From an uncultured Ruminococcus sp. (GTDB taxonomy: Bacteria; Bacillota; Clostridia; Oscillospirales; Ruminococcaceae): 16,933 bases of DNA. This document shows, piece after piece, positions 7,788 to 14,738 of this stretch (its first letter is position 1; each line of letters starts with the position of its first letter). The notes beneath the pieces were generated by a model, which worked only from the letters and a program-made list of their open reading frames with translations, was not told the DNA's origin and ran no database searches. The DNA lies in NCBI GenBank assembly GCA_947175005.1, contig CAMWLD010000011.1, positions 1 through 16,933 on the forward strand. Reading direction: 5' to 3'. The position numbers and the translations under genes are program-made.

Positions 7788-8213
7788 ATGATGCTTTACA
7801 GCGAAAAGGTGATGGATCACTTCACCAATCCCCGCAACGTGGGGGAGATCGAGGACGCCGACGGTATCGGCGAGGTAGGCAACGCCAAGTGCGGTGACAT
7901 TATGAAAATGTACATCAAAGTGGATAAGAACATTATCACCGATGTAAAATTCAAGACCTTCGGCTGCGGCGCTGCGGTTGCCACATCCTCTATGGCTACG
8001 GAAATGATAAAGGGCAAGTCCATTGACGACGCCCTGAAGCTTACCAACAAGGCTGTTGTGGAGGCTTTGGAGGGTCTGCCCGATGTGAAGATACACTGCT
8101 CGGTACTGGCGGAGCAAGCCATGAAATCCGCAATCGCCAATTACTACCGCCGTCAGGGCGTTGACCCCGAGCCTATTGTGGGAGCTATTCCCGAGTGTGA
8201 GGAATGCCATTAA
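7788..8213 (+). CDS. iscU: Iron-sulfur cluster scaffold protein IscU/NifU-N
   Basis: A 141-residue scaffold on which [2Fe-2S] clusters are built with sulfur from IscS. The three ligand cysteines are in place: Cys35 in GNAKCGD (with Asp37), Cys60 in FGCGAAVATSS, and Cys104 in IHCSVLAEQA, preceded by His103. The N terminus YSEKVMDHFTNPRNVGE is the standard opening of the family. I take the first ATG at 7788; the next codon is also ATG (7791), but the first has the better distance from GGAGAGGAG. The C terminus ends in CEECH (Cys137, Cys140, His141), an extra metal-ligand-like tail outside the core fold. Two + strand terminators follow. Confidence 0.95.
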   Translation: MMLYSEKVMDHFTNPRNVGEIEDADGIGEVGNAKCGDIMKMYIKVDKNIITDVKFKTFGCGAAVATSSMATEMIKGKSIDDALKLTNKAVVEALEGLPDVKIHCSVLAEQAMKSAIANYYRRQGVDPEPIVGAIPECEECH

Positions 8214-8235
8214 AGAGGCAGGAAGCAAGAAGCAG

Positions 8236-8267
8236 GAGGCAAGAAGATTTTTTCTTGCCTCTTTTTT
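8236..8267 (+). terminator. Rho-independent terminator of iscS-iscU
   Basis: GAGGCAAGAA (8236-8245) pairs perfectly with TTCTTGCCTC (8252-8261) over a 6-base loop. Six T follow directly, then GTTTG. Confidence 0.92.
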
Positions 8268-8289
8268 GTTTGTGAATACCGACAGCAAT

Positions 8290-8326
8290 GAGGCAGGGTC
8301 TTTTCGGAACCTGCCTCTGCTTTTTT
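8290..8326 (+). terminator. Second tandem terminator, + strand
   Basis: GAGGCAGG (8290-8297) pairs with CCTGCCTC (8310-8317), then TGC and six T (8321-8326). The T run stops two bases short of the mcp stop codon, so it guards mcp against antisense read-through. On the - strand neither hairpin is followed by a T run, so the mcp terminator is not clear. Confidence 0.75.
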
Positions 8327-8327
8327 C

Positions 8328-10307
8328 TTATCGCCTTAATTTGAATGTCTTGACCAGATTCTTGAGGCTCTGCGCCTGTCCGGAAAGCTCCTCGGAGGCG
8401 GCTGCGGATTCCTCCGCTGTTGCCGATGTGGTCTGTACCGTGGAAGATATCTGCTCTATACCGCTTGTTATCTGCTTTACCATATCCGCTTGCTCTTCAC
8501 TGGCGGCGGCAATATTTTCCACAATTTGCTTAACATTGCCCGAACGTTCCTCAACTTCCGCAACCGCAACGGAGGTTTCCGCTGTAAGGGCTGTTCCACG
8601 CTCCACTGCCTTGATAGTGCGCTCGATATACGTGGCTGTATCCTGAGAAGCGTCTGCGGATTTGGAAGCAAGGTTTCTTACCTCGTCCGCTACCACTGCA
8701 AAGCCCTTGCCTGCCTCGCCCGCTCTTGCCGCCTCAACTGCGGCGTTAAGGGCAAGGATATTTGTCTGGAACGCTATATCCTCTATGGTCTTGATGATCT
8801 TCCCGATCTCTCCCGCTGCTCCGCTTATATCCTGCATTGCCGCGGTAAGGGCATTCATCTGTCGGGTCGCCTTTTCGATATACTCCGCCGTTTCGACTAC
8901 AAGATTCCTGCCGTTATCGCAGTCCTTGGTGGTCTCGTTTACTTTTGTCTCAATGGTATGTATAGCGGCAGCCAGCTCCTGCACGGAGCTTGCCTGCTCG
9001 GTAGCACCCTGTGAAAGGCTCTGAGCGCCTCCCGAAACCTGATCCGAGCCGCTGGACACCTGATCGGCGGAAACATTTATCTGTGAAAGGGCGGAATTGA
9101 GCCGCTTGTTTATCTCGTTGACAGCGTCAAACAGCACATGGAAATCCCCTTTGTAGCTCTCCTCGGGACACTTGGGAGTTACCGCAAAGTTTCCTCTTGC
9201 CATTTCCGACATCATACGGCCTATATCGCTTATGATGTTGTTGATATCCGTTACCAGAAATTCCGTTGCGTCCGCAAGTATCTTTGTTTCATCCTTGGTG
9301 TTGATCTTGGGAACAGGGCTTTTCAGATCGCCGTCCGCAAATTTCTTGATACGATCGGTGCACTGGGCAATAGGTACTCCTATATGCTTAGCCAGAGACG
9401 AGGCGCTGATAACCGATATACCGCCTGCAAGCAAAATCAGCACAACAAGGATTATCATGGCTCTGTAGGTATCGCCCAGAAAGTCCGACTGAGGGGCGCT
9501 GACCGCCAGCGACCAGCCGTTGGAATCGGCAATGGGCGCATAGGCTGTAATCATGCGGTGGTCTTTGAACTTCGCAATGGTAACGCCCTGCTCGCCCTTT
9601 ATCATTTTTTGGTGAACCTCGGCCAGCTCCTTATAGCTGCTGTCGGAGGAAGCCATGGTGATATAGTTCAGCTCCTGCTTTACTGCGTCCGAATCTCTGT
9701 CCGCAATACGCAGACCGTCCTTGTTGAGAATGTATGCCTCCGTATTTTCGCTTATTTCAAGGCTTCTCATAGCGTCGTTCAAAAATTCCTCATTGGGCAC
9801 AAAGTACACACAGCCTATTGACTTAGTGCCGAAAATTCCGTTTTCCCAAACGGGGGCTGCTATGATTACGGTGATCTTTCCCGTGATCTTTGAAACAAGA
9901 GGGTCGGAAATAAACGTATTTCCCTTCATTGCCTGACGGTAATATTCTCTGTCGTTATAGTCGCTGCCGTCAAGACCTATGCCGTCGGCGTTTATAAAGT
10001 TGCCCCGCTCAAAGCCATAGCCCATGGCAATGGAATCAAGAGCCGCCTGCTTTGCCTCGTCCGTGGAGTTCGGATCGGTAAAGGGTGCGTGACCGCCCGT
10101 TTCTATAGCCACATTCTGGGTAGACTTCATCTGCCACTTTACGCTCTCTGCGGCAGCTGTTGCTGTGTCGTAAATATCCGCCTGTATGTATTTCCGTGCA
10201 GACTCATAATTTGACGAGATCGCATAAAACCCCAGCACTAACAAGGGGATCATAACGATCAGCAGCGTTGATTTTATGATGTGATCTTTTATTGTTCTAC
10301 TGCCCAT
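8328..10307 (-). CDS. Methyl-accepting chemotaxis protein with dCache sensor domain
   Basis: A 659-residue transmembrane chemoreceptor. In order: membrane helix 1 (about 12-31), an extracellular double-Cache sensor (about 35-280) with the typical [14 protein letters not shown] and [12 protein letters not shown], membrane helix 2 (about 282-303), a HAMP domain (about 304-356), a second HAMP-like stretch (about 357-410), and the long signalling coiled coil. The hairpin tip that binds CheA/CheW is intact, [17 protein letters not shown] followed by [13 protein letters not shown] (about 514-547). Ala/Glu/Gln-rich methylation-type helices flank it. No C-terminal CheR-binding pentapeptide is seen. 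The ligand is unknown; dCache sensors often bind amino acids or other small molecules. The ATG at 10307 has AGAAGGTG upstream. Placed next to pilT, it may feed a pilus-directed rather than flagellar response. Confidence 0.95.
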   Translation of the reverse strand: MGSRTIKDHIIKSTLLIVMIPLLVLGFYAISSNYESARKYIQADIYDTATAAAESVKWQMKSTQNVAIETGGHAPFTDPNSTDEAKQAALDSIAMGYGFERGNFINADGIGLDGSDYNDREYYRQAMKGNTFISDPLVSKITGKITVIIAAPVWENGIFGTKSIGCVYFVPNEEFLNDAMRSLEISENTEAYILNKDGLRIADRDSDAVKQELNYITMASSDSSYKELAEVHQKMIKGEQGVTIAKFKDHRMITAYAPIADSNGWSLAVSAPQSDFLGDTYRAMIILVVLILLAGGISVISASSLAKHIGVPIAQCTDRIKKFADGDLKSPVPKINTKDETKILADATEFLVTDINNIISDIGRMMSEMARGNFAVTPKCPEESYKGDFHVLFDAVNEINKRLNSALSQINVSADQVSSGSDQVSGGAQSLSQGATEQASSVQELAAAIHTIETKVNETTKDCDNGRNLVVETAEYIEKATRQMNALTAAMQDISGAAGEIGKIIKTIEDIAFQTNILALNAAVEAARAGEAGKGFAVVADEVRNLASKSADASQDTATYIERTIKAVERGTALTAETSVAVAEVEERSGNVKQIVENIAAASEEQADMVKQITSGIEQISSTVQTTSATAEESAAASEELSGQAQSLKNLVKTFKLRR

Positions 10308-10344
10308 TGGTTCACCTTCTATACTAATTTAATAGCGCTGTTTT

Positions 10345-10358
10345 AATAGCATGCTATT
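10345..10358. promoter_or_regulatory. Perfect 14-bp palindrome at the mcp transcription start
   Basis: AATAGCATGCTATT is a perfect palindrome. The half-site ATAGC recurs at 10332-10336 and 10361-10365, giving three copies at 14-15 base intervals. It lies just downstream of the proposed -10 box on the - strand, across the expected transcription start, a usual operator position. Confidence 0.45.
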
Positions 10359-10365
10359 TTATAGC

Positions 10366-10393
10366 ATTATGCCTGTTTTTGACCTGTCGGCAA
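10366..10393 (-). promoter_or_regulatory. Promoter of the chemoreceptor gene
   Basis: Read on the - strand: TTGCCG (complement of 10388-10393), a 16-base spacer and CATAAT (complement of 10366-10371). It lies about 60 bases before the mcp start and after the pilT terminator, so mcp appears to be its own unit. Confidence 0.5.
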
Positions 10394-10476
10394 ACTGTTC
10401 CGTGTTCAGTCACAGGATCTTAACTGCCGACATTTTCGGACAAATTGCAGCGATAATCGAATGCTTTATATCCCAC

Positions 10477-10514
10477 AAAAAGCCGGAAACGGTTTGTTCG
10501 GACTGTTTCCGGCT
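10477..10514 (-). terminator. Rho-independent terminator after pilT
   Basis: On the - strand AGCCGGAAAC pairs with GTTTCCGGCT (10505-10514 with 10481-10490) around a 14-base loop, followed by TTTTGTGGG. It ends the pilB-pilT transcript about 45 bases past the pilT stop. Confidence 0.85.
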
Positions 10515-10520
10515 CATTAT

Positions 10521-10538
10521 GCTGACAGCACTGTCAGC
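10521..10538 (-). repeat. Small hairpin between the pilT stop and its terminator
   Basis: GCTGACA (10521-10527) and TGTCAGC (10532-10538) form a perfect 7-bp stem with a GCAC loop. It lies about 20 bases past the pilT stop and may protect the 3' end of the transcript. Confidence 0.55.
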
Positions 10539-10559
10539 TGTTAAATTTCTACAGAATTC

Positions 10560-11657
10560 TTAGCCTGCCGCTTTCATATAACGCTCAAACTCGGCAATGT
10601 CAAGGCTCTTCTCACGGGCGTGCATCTCGGTAATAATGCCCTCCTTGACCATTCTTGCCAGCTCAAAGTCAAGGCTGACCATGCCGTCCTTCTTACCTGT
10701 CTGAATGGCGGTCTGAATAAGGTGTACCTTATTGTCACGGATCATGGCCTTAATGGAGTCGGTAGCGTTGAGTATCTCAAGGGCTGCCACACGTCCGCTG
10801 CCGTCCGCCTTGGGAATAAGGGTCTGAGCGCAAATGCCAACAAGTACCGTTGCCAGCTGGGTTCTGATCTGATTTTGCTGATGAGCGGGGAATGCGTCGA
10901 TGATACGGTTGATAGTATCCGAAGCAGAGGTGGTATGGAGGGTGCTCATTACAAGGTGTCCTGTCTCTGCCGCGGTAACAGCCGCCGTAATGGTCTCGTA
11001 GTCACGCATCTCTCCCACGAGGATAACGTCCGGGTCCTCACGGAGCGCCGCACGGAGGGAAAGGGCGAAGGACTCAACGTCGTCCCCGACTTCTCTCTGG
11101 TTTACCATACATCTCTTATGCTCGTGGATATACTCGATAGGGTCCTCAACGGTGATGATATGCGCGCTGCGGTTGCAGTTTACATAGTCGATCATACCCG
11201 CAAGTGTGGTGGACTTACCGGAACCCGTAGGCCCTGTTACAAGGATAAGTCCTCTGGGGCGCATTGCAAAATCGCCCAGAATGGGAGGCAGATCAAGATC
11301 CTCCAGGGTGGGGATATCGTTACGCAGCAAACGGATAGATACCGCCGTGTCCCCTCTCTGGTGGTACACGTTGACTCTGTGACGGTAGCCCCTCTTGGTA
11401 ACGTAGGAAAAGTCGCTGTCTATGCGGTTTTTGATGTTTTCGATGTTGCGCCCGTTGGTCATCTGCTCAACCAGCTTCATAATAGCGCCGTCGGTCATTT
11501 CGGGGTAAGAGCTAAGCTTACGAAGAGTACCGTGCAAACGCACAATGGGGGAAATTTTCGTGGTGAAGTGAACGTCCGAGCAGCCTAAAACTCTCGCCTC
11601 GTCAAGTATCTTGTCAATGTTGAGCACCACTCGGTCGGCTTTTTTTTCGATATCCAT
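10560..11657 (-). CDS. pilT: Type IV pilus retraction ATPase PilT
   Basis: A hexameric cytoplasmic ATPase that depolymerises the pilus and powers twitching movement. At 365 residues it matches PilT in length and lacks the N-terminal domain of PilB. Visible motifs: the ASDVHFT-like N-terminal strand (CSDVHFT), Walker A GPTGSGKST (142-150), the Asp box ITVEDPIEYIHEH (168-180), Walker B REDPDVILVGEMRD (206-219) and the His box AAETGHLVMSTLHT (229-242). The C-terminal AIRE motif is not clearly preserved; the corresponding tail reads KEGIITEMHAREKSLD. It lies 78 bases downstream of pilB, with a hairpin in the gap and a GGAGG site 5 bases before the ATG, so the two ATPases are very likely one operon. 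Its alternative would be a PilU-type paralogue. Confidence 0.93.
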   Translation of the reverse strand: MDIEKKADRVVLNIDKILDEARVLGCSDVHFTTKISPIVRLHGTLRKLSSYPEMTDGAIMKLVEQMTNGRNIENIKNRIDSDFSYVTKRGYRHRVNVYHQRGDTAVSIRLLRNDIPTLEDLDLPPILGDFAMRPRGLILVTGPTGSGKSTTLAGMIDYVNCNRSAHIITVEDPIEYIHEHKRCMVNQREVGDDVESFALSLRAALREDPDVILVGEMRDYETITAAVTAAETGHLVMSTLHTTSASDTINRIIDAFPAHQQNQIRTQLATVLVGICAQTLIPKADGSGRVAALEILNATDSIKAMIRDNKVHLIQTAIQTGKKDGMVSLDFELARMVKEGIITEMHAREKSLDIAEFERYMKAAG

Positions 11658-11672
11658 ATTATCCTCCGTTCA

Positions 11673-11695
11673 GCCCTGTCTTTTATAAACAGGGC
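11673..11695 (-). repeat. Hairpin in the pilB-pilT gap
   Basis: GCCCTGT (11673-11679) and ACAGGGC (11689-11695) form a perfect 7-bp stem with a 9-base loop. It lies just upstream of the pilT ribosome site without a U-tract, so it may adjust the ratio of PilT to PilB by processing. Confidence 0.55.
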
Positions 11696-11735
11696 AGTAA
11701 AATATATTTGAAATTTCTTATGCTTAACGCTGTTA

Positions 11736-13430
11736 TTAAACCGCAAATGTCAGCTTTACAAGCTCATCCATGGTAGTCCTGCCCTCGATAACCAGCTCCG
11801 CAACGTTGTCACGCAGCAGCTTGCAGCCCTCTTCTCTTGCCAGTGCAGCGATCTGGTCGGTCTTGCCGTCAGCGGCGATAAGGCTCGCCATATTGGGTGT
11901 GCAAAGCAGGATCTCATGAATAGCGGTACGTCCCGAATAGCCTGTGTTGTTGCACTTGGGGCATCCGCTGGAATCGTAAACGGTTATAGCCTGGGTCTCG
12001 TCGATACCGAGGAGCTGATTATCCTCTATCGTCGAAGCTCTTGGGGTCTTGCACTCGGAGCATACGACCTTACAAAGACGCTGAGCAACAATACCTATAA
12101 GGGAGGTCGCAACCATGTAAGGTGCAACGCCCATATCCACAAGACGGGTAACCGTCGAGGCGGCGTCGTTTGTATGGAGCGTAGACAGCACCATATGCCC
12201 TGTGATAGCGGCTCTGATAGCGATCTCTGCGGTTTCCTGGTCACGCATCTCTCCGACCATTACTATGTCGGGGTCCTGACGAAGAATAGAGCGAAGCGCA
12301 GCCGCAAAGGTCATACCTGCTTTATCGTTGATCTGACACTGGTTGATACCCTCGATATTTTTCTCGACAGGGTCCTCACAAGTAATAACGTTTACGTTAG
12401 GCTTAGCAAGCTCACCGAGAGCAGCATACAGTGTGGTAGTCTTACCGGAACCCGTAGGTCCTGTTACCAGCATAACTCCCTGGGGCACCTTGATAAGCTT
12501 GGAGAATCTGTCGTAATTGTAATCGGTCATACCGAGGTCGGTGATCTTTCTTACGCCCACATCGCCTGTGGCAAGAATACGTATAACGCACTTCTCGCCG
12601 TTTACCGTAGGCAGGTTAGATACACGGACGTCCAGCTTTGTTCCGTCCACCACCTGGGAGAAACGTCCGTCCTGAGGTACACGCTTCTCGGCAATGTTCA
12701 TGCCGCTGATGATCTTGATACGGGTTATAAGCGAGTTATGTACAACGTTCGAAACATTCATAAGCTCAATAAGGTCGCCGTTTACACGGATCCTTATGCG
12801 TGTGAATGAAGCAAAAGGCTCAATATGAATATCCGTTGCGTCCGCTCTGAAGGAGTTTTCAACTATAGTGGTACAAAGCTTAACTATAGGCGCATTGTCA
12901 ACGCGATCCGCGATTTCCTGAGCGTCAGCGTCCATCTCTTCCTGCTGGAACTGTCCCTCAACCGCGTCAATAACGTTGCCAACGTTGGCATTGGAGTAGA
13001 TCTTTCCTATAGCCTTTGTAATTGCAGCCTTTGTCGCCAGCACAGGCACAACGTCCATACCCGTGATAACCTTGATATCCTCGAATATGTAGAAGTTTAC
13101 AGGGTCATAAGATGCAACCGTAAGACGTTTACCTGTTATCTTGATAGCAATAATAGTATGCTTTTTCGCCTGCGCCTCGGGTATTTTCTTAACAGCCTCC
13201 ACATCAATGGGAGTCTCGGGGTCGTCAAGATCCACAAAGGGGATACCCTGCTTTCTTGACAGCACCTGCCCGAACTGCACATCTGTCACATAGCCCAGCT
13301 CAATAACATAGTCACCGAAAAATTTACCGGGGGTATTGTCATTCTTCTTTGCGTCAAGGACGTTCTGAAGCTGTTCTTCGGTAATAATCCCGTTGTTGAC
13401 CATATACTGACCTATAGGAACGTTTTTCAT
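11736..13430 (-). CDS. pilB: Type IV pilus assembly ATPase PilB (GspE/PulE family)
   Basis: A 564-residue ATPase that drives pilin polymerisation from the cytoplasm. The N-terminal ~150 residues form a MshEN/T2SSE-N-like domain with two related motifs (near 5-27 and 38-60); in some homologues this domain binds cyclic di-GMP. The core has DATDIHIEP (197-205), Walker A GPTGSGKT (324-331), the Asp box ITCEDPVEKNIEG (349-361), Walker B RQDPDIVMVGEMRD (384-397) and the His box AAITGHMVLSTLHT (407-420). The tetracysteine zinc site that marks assembly rather than retraction ATPases is present: CSEC (457-460) and CPKC (490-493) followed by NNTGYSGR. The AAGGAG site is 10 bases before the ATG. The gene is divergent from the prepilin peptidase across a 245-base gap. 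Confidence 0.95.
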   Translation of the reverse strand: MKNVPIGQYMVNNGIITEEQLQNVLDAKKNDNTPGKFFGDYVIELGYVTDVQFGQVLSRKQGIPFVDLDDPETPIDVEAVKKIPEAQAKKHTIIAIKITGKRLTVASYDPVNFYIFEDIKVITGMDVVPVLATKAAITKAIGKIYSNANVGNVIDAVEGQFQQEEMDADAQEIADRVDNAPIVKLCTTIVENSFRADATDIHIEPFASFTRIRIRVNGDLIELMNVSNVVHNSLITRIKIISGMNIAEKRVPQDGRFSQVVDGTKLDVRVSNLPTVNGEKCVIRILATGDVGVRKITDLGMTDYNYDRFSKLIKVPQGVMLVTGPTGSGKTTTLYAALGELAKPNVNVITCEDPVEKNIEGINQCQINDKAGMTFAAALRSILRQDPDIVMVGEMRDQETAEIAIRAAITGHMVLSTLHTNDAASTVTRLVDMGVAPYMVATSLIGIVAQRLCKVVCSECKTPRASTIEDNQLLGIDETQAITVYDSSGCPKCNNTGYSGRTAIHEILLCTPNMASLIAADGKTDQIAALAREEGCKLLRDNVAELVIEGRTTMDELVKLTFAV

Positions 13431-13474
13431 TTTGCTTTAACTCCTTCTCCGCAGATTTTTTTATGCACCGAGCT

Positions 13475-13510
13475 GCTTTCCTGCGGGAAAAGCAAGGGCG
13501 AAAATTTTCG
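13475..13510 (-). repeat. Hairpin and palindrome in the pilB leader
   Basis: On the - strand GCTTTTCC and GGAAAGC (13475-13493) can pair with one bulged base around CGCA. Next to it CGAAAATTTTCG (13499-13510) is a perfect 12-bp palindrome. No clear - strand promoter for pilB was found in the 245-base gap. Confidence 0.4.
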
Positions 13511-13530
13511 GTAAAAAAACCGTAAAAAGC

Positions 13531-13559
13531 TTGAAAAAATCTATAAAAAGTGTTACAAT
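13531..13559 (+). promoter_or_regulatory. Promoter of the prepilin peptidase gene
   Basis: TTGAAA (13531-13536), a 17-base spacer and TACAAT (13554-13559). It leaves a leader of about 110 bases before pilD. Confidence 0.75.
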
Positions 13560-13601
13560 GTTAGTAGCACTATGTTTTCGTAATGGAAAGGAATGGTAAG
13601 T

Positions 13602-13679
13602 TTGAAAGTAATTGGTCAACCCCTAAGCTTCAGCACACGGATAGTGTGCACAATTAAATTGCGGGAGGTAAAAACATGA
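13602..13679 (+). CDS. Possible 25-residue leader peptide ahead of pilD
   Basis: A TTG start at 13602 has a good AAAGGA site 9 bases upstream (13587-13592). The frame gives 25 residues beginning MKVIGQPLSFSTRIV and ends in a TGA that overlaps the pilD ATG as ATGA. The overlap suggests coupling, but the peptide is short, starts with TTG, and matches nothing I know. pilD also has its own ribosome site inside this frame. A second, overlapping 24-codon frame (ATG 13583 to TAA 13657) lacks a ribosome site. Confidence 0.2.
   Translation: MKVIGQPLSFSTRIVCTIKLREVKT
13633..13649 (+). repeat. Hairpin upstream of the pilD ribosome site
   Basis: GCACAC (13633-13638) pairs with GTGTGC (13644-13649) over the loop GGATA. 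It lies 13 bases before the GGGAGG ribosome site (13663-13668). I looked for the conserved bases of known cyclic di-GMP riboswitches in this leader and did not see them. Confidence 0.5.
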
Positions 13680-14653
13680 CTGTAGAGACCCTTGAGACAA
13701 TGATGAATGTGACGATCTATGTATTCGTATTTCTTTTCGGAATAACCATCGGCAGCTTTTTAAATGTGTGCATTCTGCGGCTGCCAAAGGGCGAATCCCT
13801 TGTCAAGCGCAATTCCCACTGTATGACCTGCGGAACGGAGATAAAGCGTTATGACCTTATTCCCGTGTTCAGCTGGCTTATCCTGCGTGGCAAATGCCGC
13901 GCCTGCGGGGCGAAGATATCCCCTCGCTATATGCTCATTGAATCCCTTACGGGGATCACATTCCTGTGCATATTCTTCCGCTACAGCTTCTGGGAATGGG
14001 GAATTTATCCCGTAATGCTCTGCCTTTTTGCAGCAGGGCTTATAGTTCTCTGCTTTCAGGATATAGACAACAGAGAAATGTGCGTGTCGGTGCTTATCTA
14101 CACCTTTGTTATCGGAATAGCCACTCACGTCCTGACCCTGCTCGGAGTTTCCGCAATGCCCGTAAGCGGCATTGTCGACGGACTTCTCGGAATGGTTTCC
14201 GTCAGCCTTGTTTTCTTTATCTTCGGCTTTGTGCTCACTCCCCTTTTCTACAACAATTTTGTAGATGAAAACCGTATGGAGCTTCGCAATATCCGCCGTC
14301 AGATGAAAAACGTGAAAGAAAACAGCCGTGAATACAAAAAGCTTAATGACAAGCGCCTTTCCCTTGAAAAAACCGTTGCAGACGAGCCACCCGTCTACGG
14401 CTTCGGAATGGGAGATGTTGTGCTAATGGCTGCGGGCGGTCTTATGCTGGGTCTTAAAGCCGCCATAACCGCAGGATTTACCGCCATAGTTGTTGGTGCT
14501 GTCTACGGAATAGTCCGCAAGATAACGCTGCCGGATGATTCACAGGACGCCGATGTTTTCGCATTCGGTCCCTTTATCATCATAGGACTTATGTTCGCCG
14601 CCTTTGTGGGCAGCGCGCCTATTGATATTTACTTTGCTATGCTGTCAGTTTAA
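13676..14653 (+). CDS. pilD: Prepilin peptidase / N-methyltransferase (A24 family)
   Basis: A membrane aspartyl protease that cuts the leader of type IV prepilins and methylates the new N terminus. Its substrates are presumably the two prepilins encoded just beyond it on the other strand. Of its 325 residues, the first part has a membrane helix with GSFLNVCILRLPKGESL (about 26-42) and a zinc-type four-cysteine domain, Cys49/Cys52 and Cys74/Cys77. The catalytic aspartates are in QDIDN (Asp129 or Asp131) and GMGD (Asp247). The loop after the first Asp reads NREMC where homologues usually have a hydrophobic-IP-D stretch. A charged insert of about 48 residues (193-240) precedes GMGD; most PilD proteins are shorter here. 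The GGGAGG site lies 7 bases before the ATG. It is transcribed against the neighbouring pilus genes. Confidence 0.93.
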   Translation: MTVETLETMMNVTIYVFVFLFGITIGSFLNVCILRLPKGESLVKRNSHCMTCGTEIKRYDLIPVFSWLILRGKCRACGAKISPRYMLIESLTGITFLCIFFRYSFWEWGIYPVMLCLFAAGLIVLCFQDIDNREMCVSVLIYTFVIGIATHVLTLLGVSAMPVSGIVDGLLGMVSVSLVFFIFGFVLTPLFYNNFVDENRMELRNIRRQMKNVKENSREYKKLNDKRLSLEKTVADEPPVYGFGMGDVVLMAAGGLMLGLKAAITAGFTAIVVGAVYGIVRKITLPDDSQDADVFAFGPFIIIGLMFAAFVGSAPIDIYFAMLSV

Positions 14654-14681
14654 AATGTAGGATAAATTCAGTATAAAAATT

Positions 14682-14720
14682 TCCCGTGCCGTGCCGATTG
14701 TGCACGGCACGGGATTTTTT
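14682..14720. terminator. Terminator between convergent pilD and the long prepilin gene
   Basis: CCCGTGCCGTGC (14683-14694) pairs perfectly with GCACGGCACGGG (14702-14713) around a 7-base loop, with one more T-A pair outside. Six T follow on +. On - the stem is followed by AAATTTTTAT, so it probably serves both convergent genes, best on +. Confidence 0.93.
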
Positions 14721-14738
14721 ATTCAACTAATTAAGCCT

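Noticed and set aside
8195..8213. CxxCH at the IscU end as a haem c site
   Set aside because: IscU is cytoplasmic with no signal peptide, so covalent haem attachment is not expected; a metal-binding tail is the only sensible reading.
11916..12809. Long open frames on + opposite pilB (also 10620-11588 opposite pilT)
   Set aside because: pilB and pilT are certain from their motifs; the antisense frames have no family features and arise from codon bias.
13561..13675. Cyclic di-GMP riboswitch in the pilD leader
   Set aside because: The region has only one short hairpin and lacks the conserved bases of the class I and II aptamers as far as I can judge by eye.
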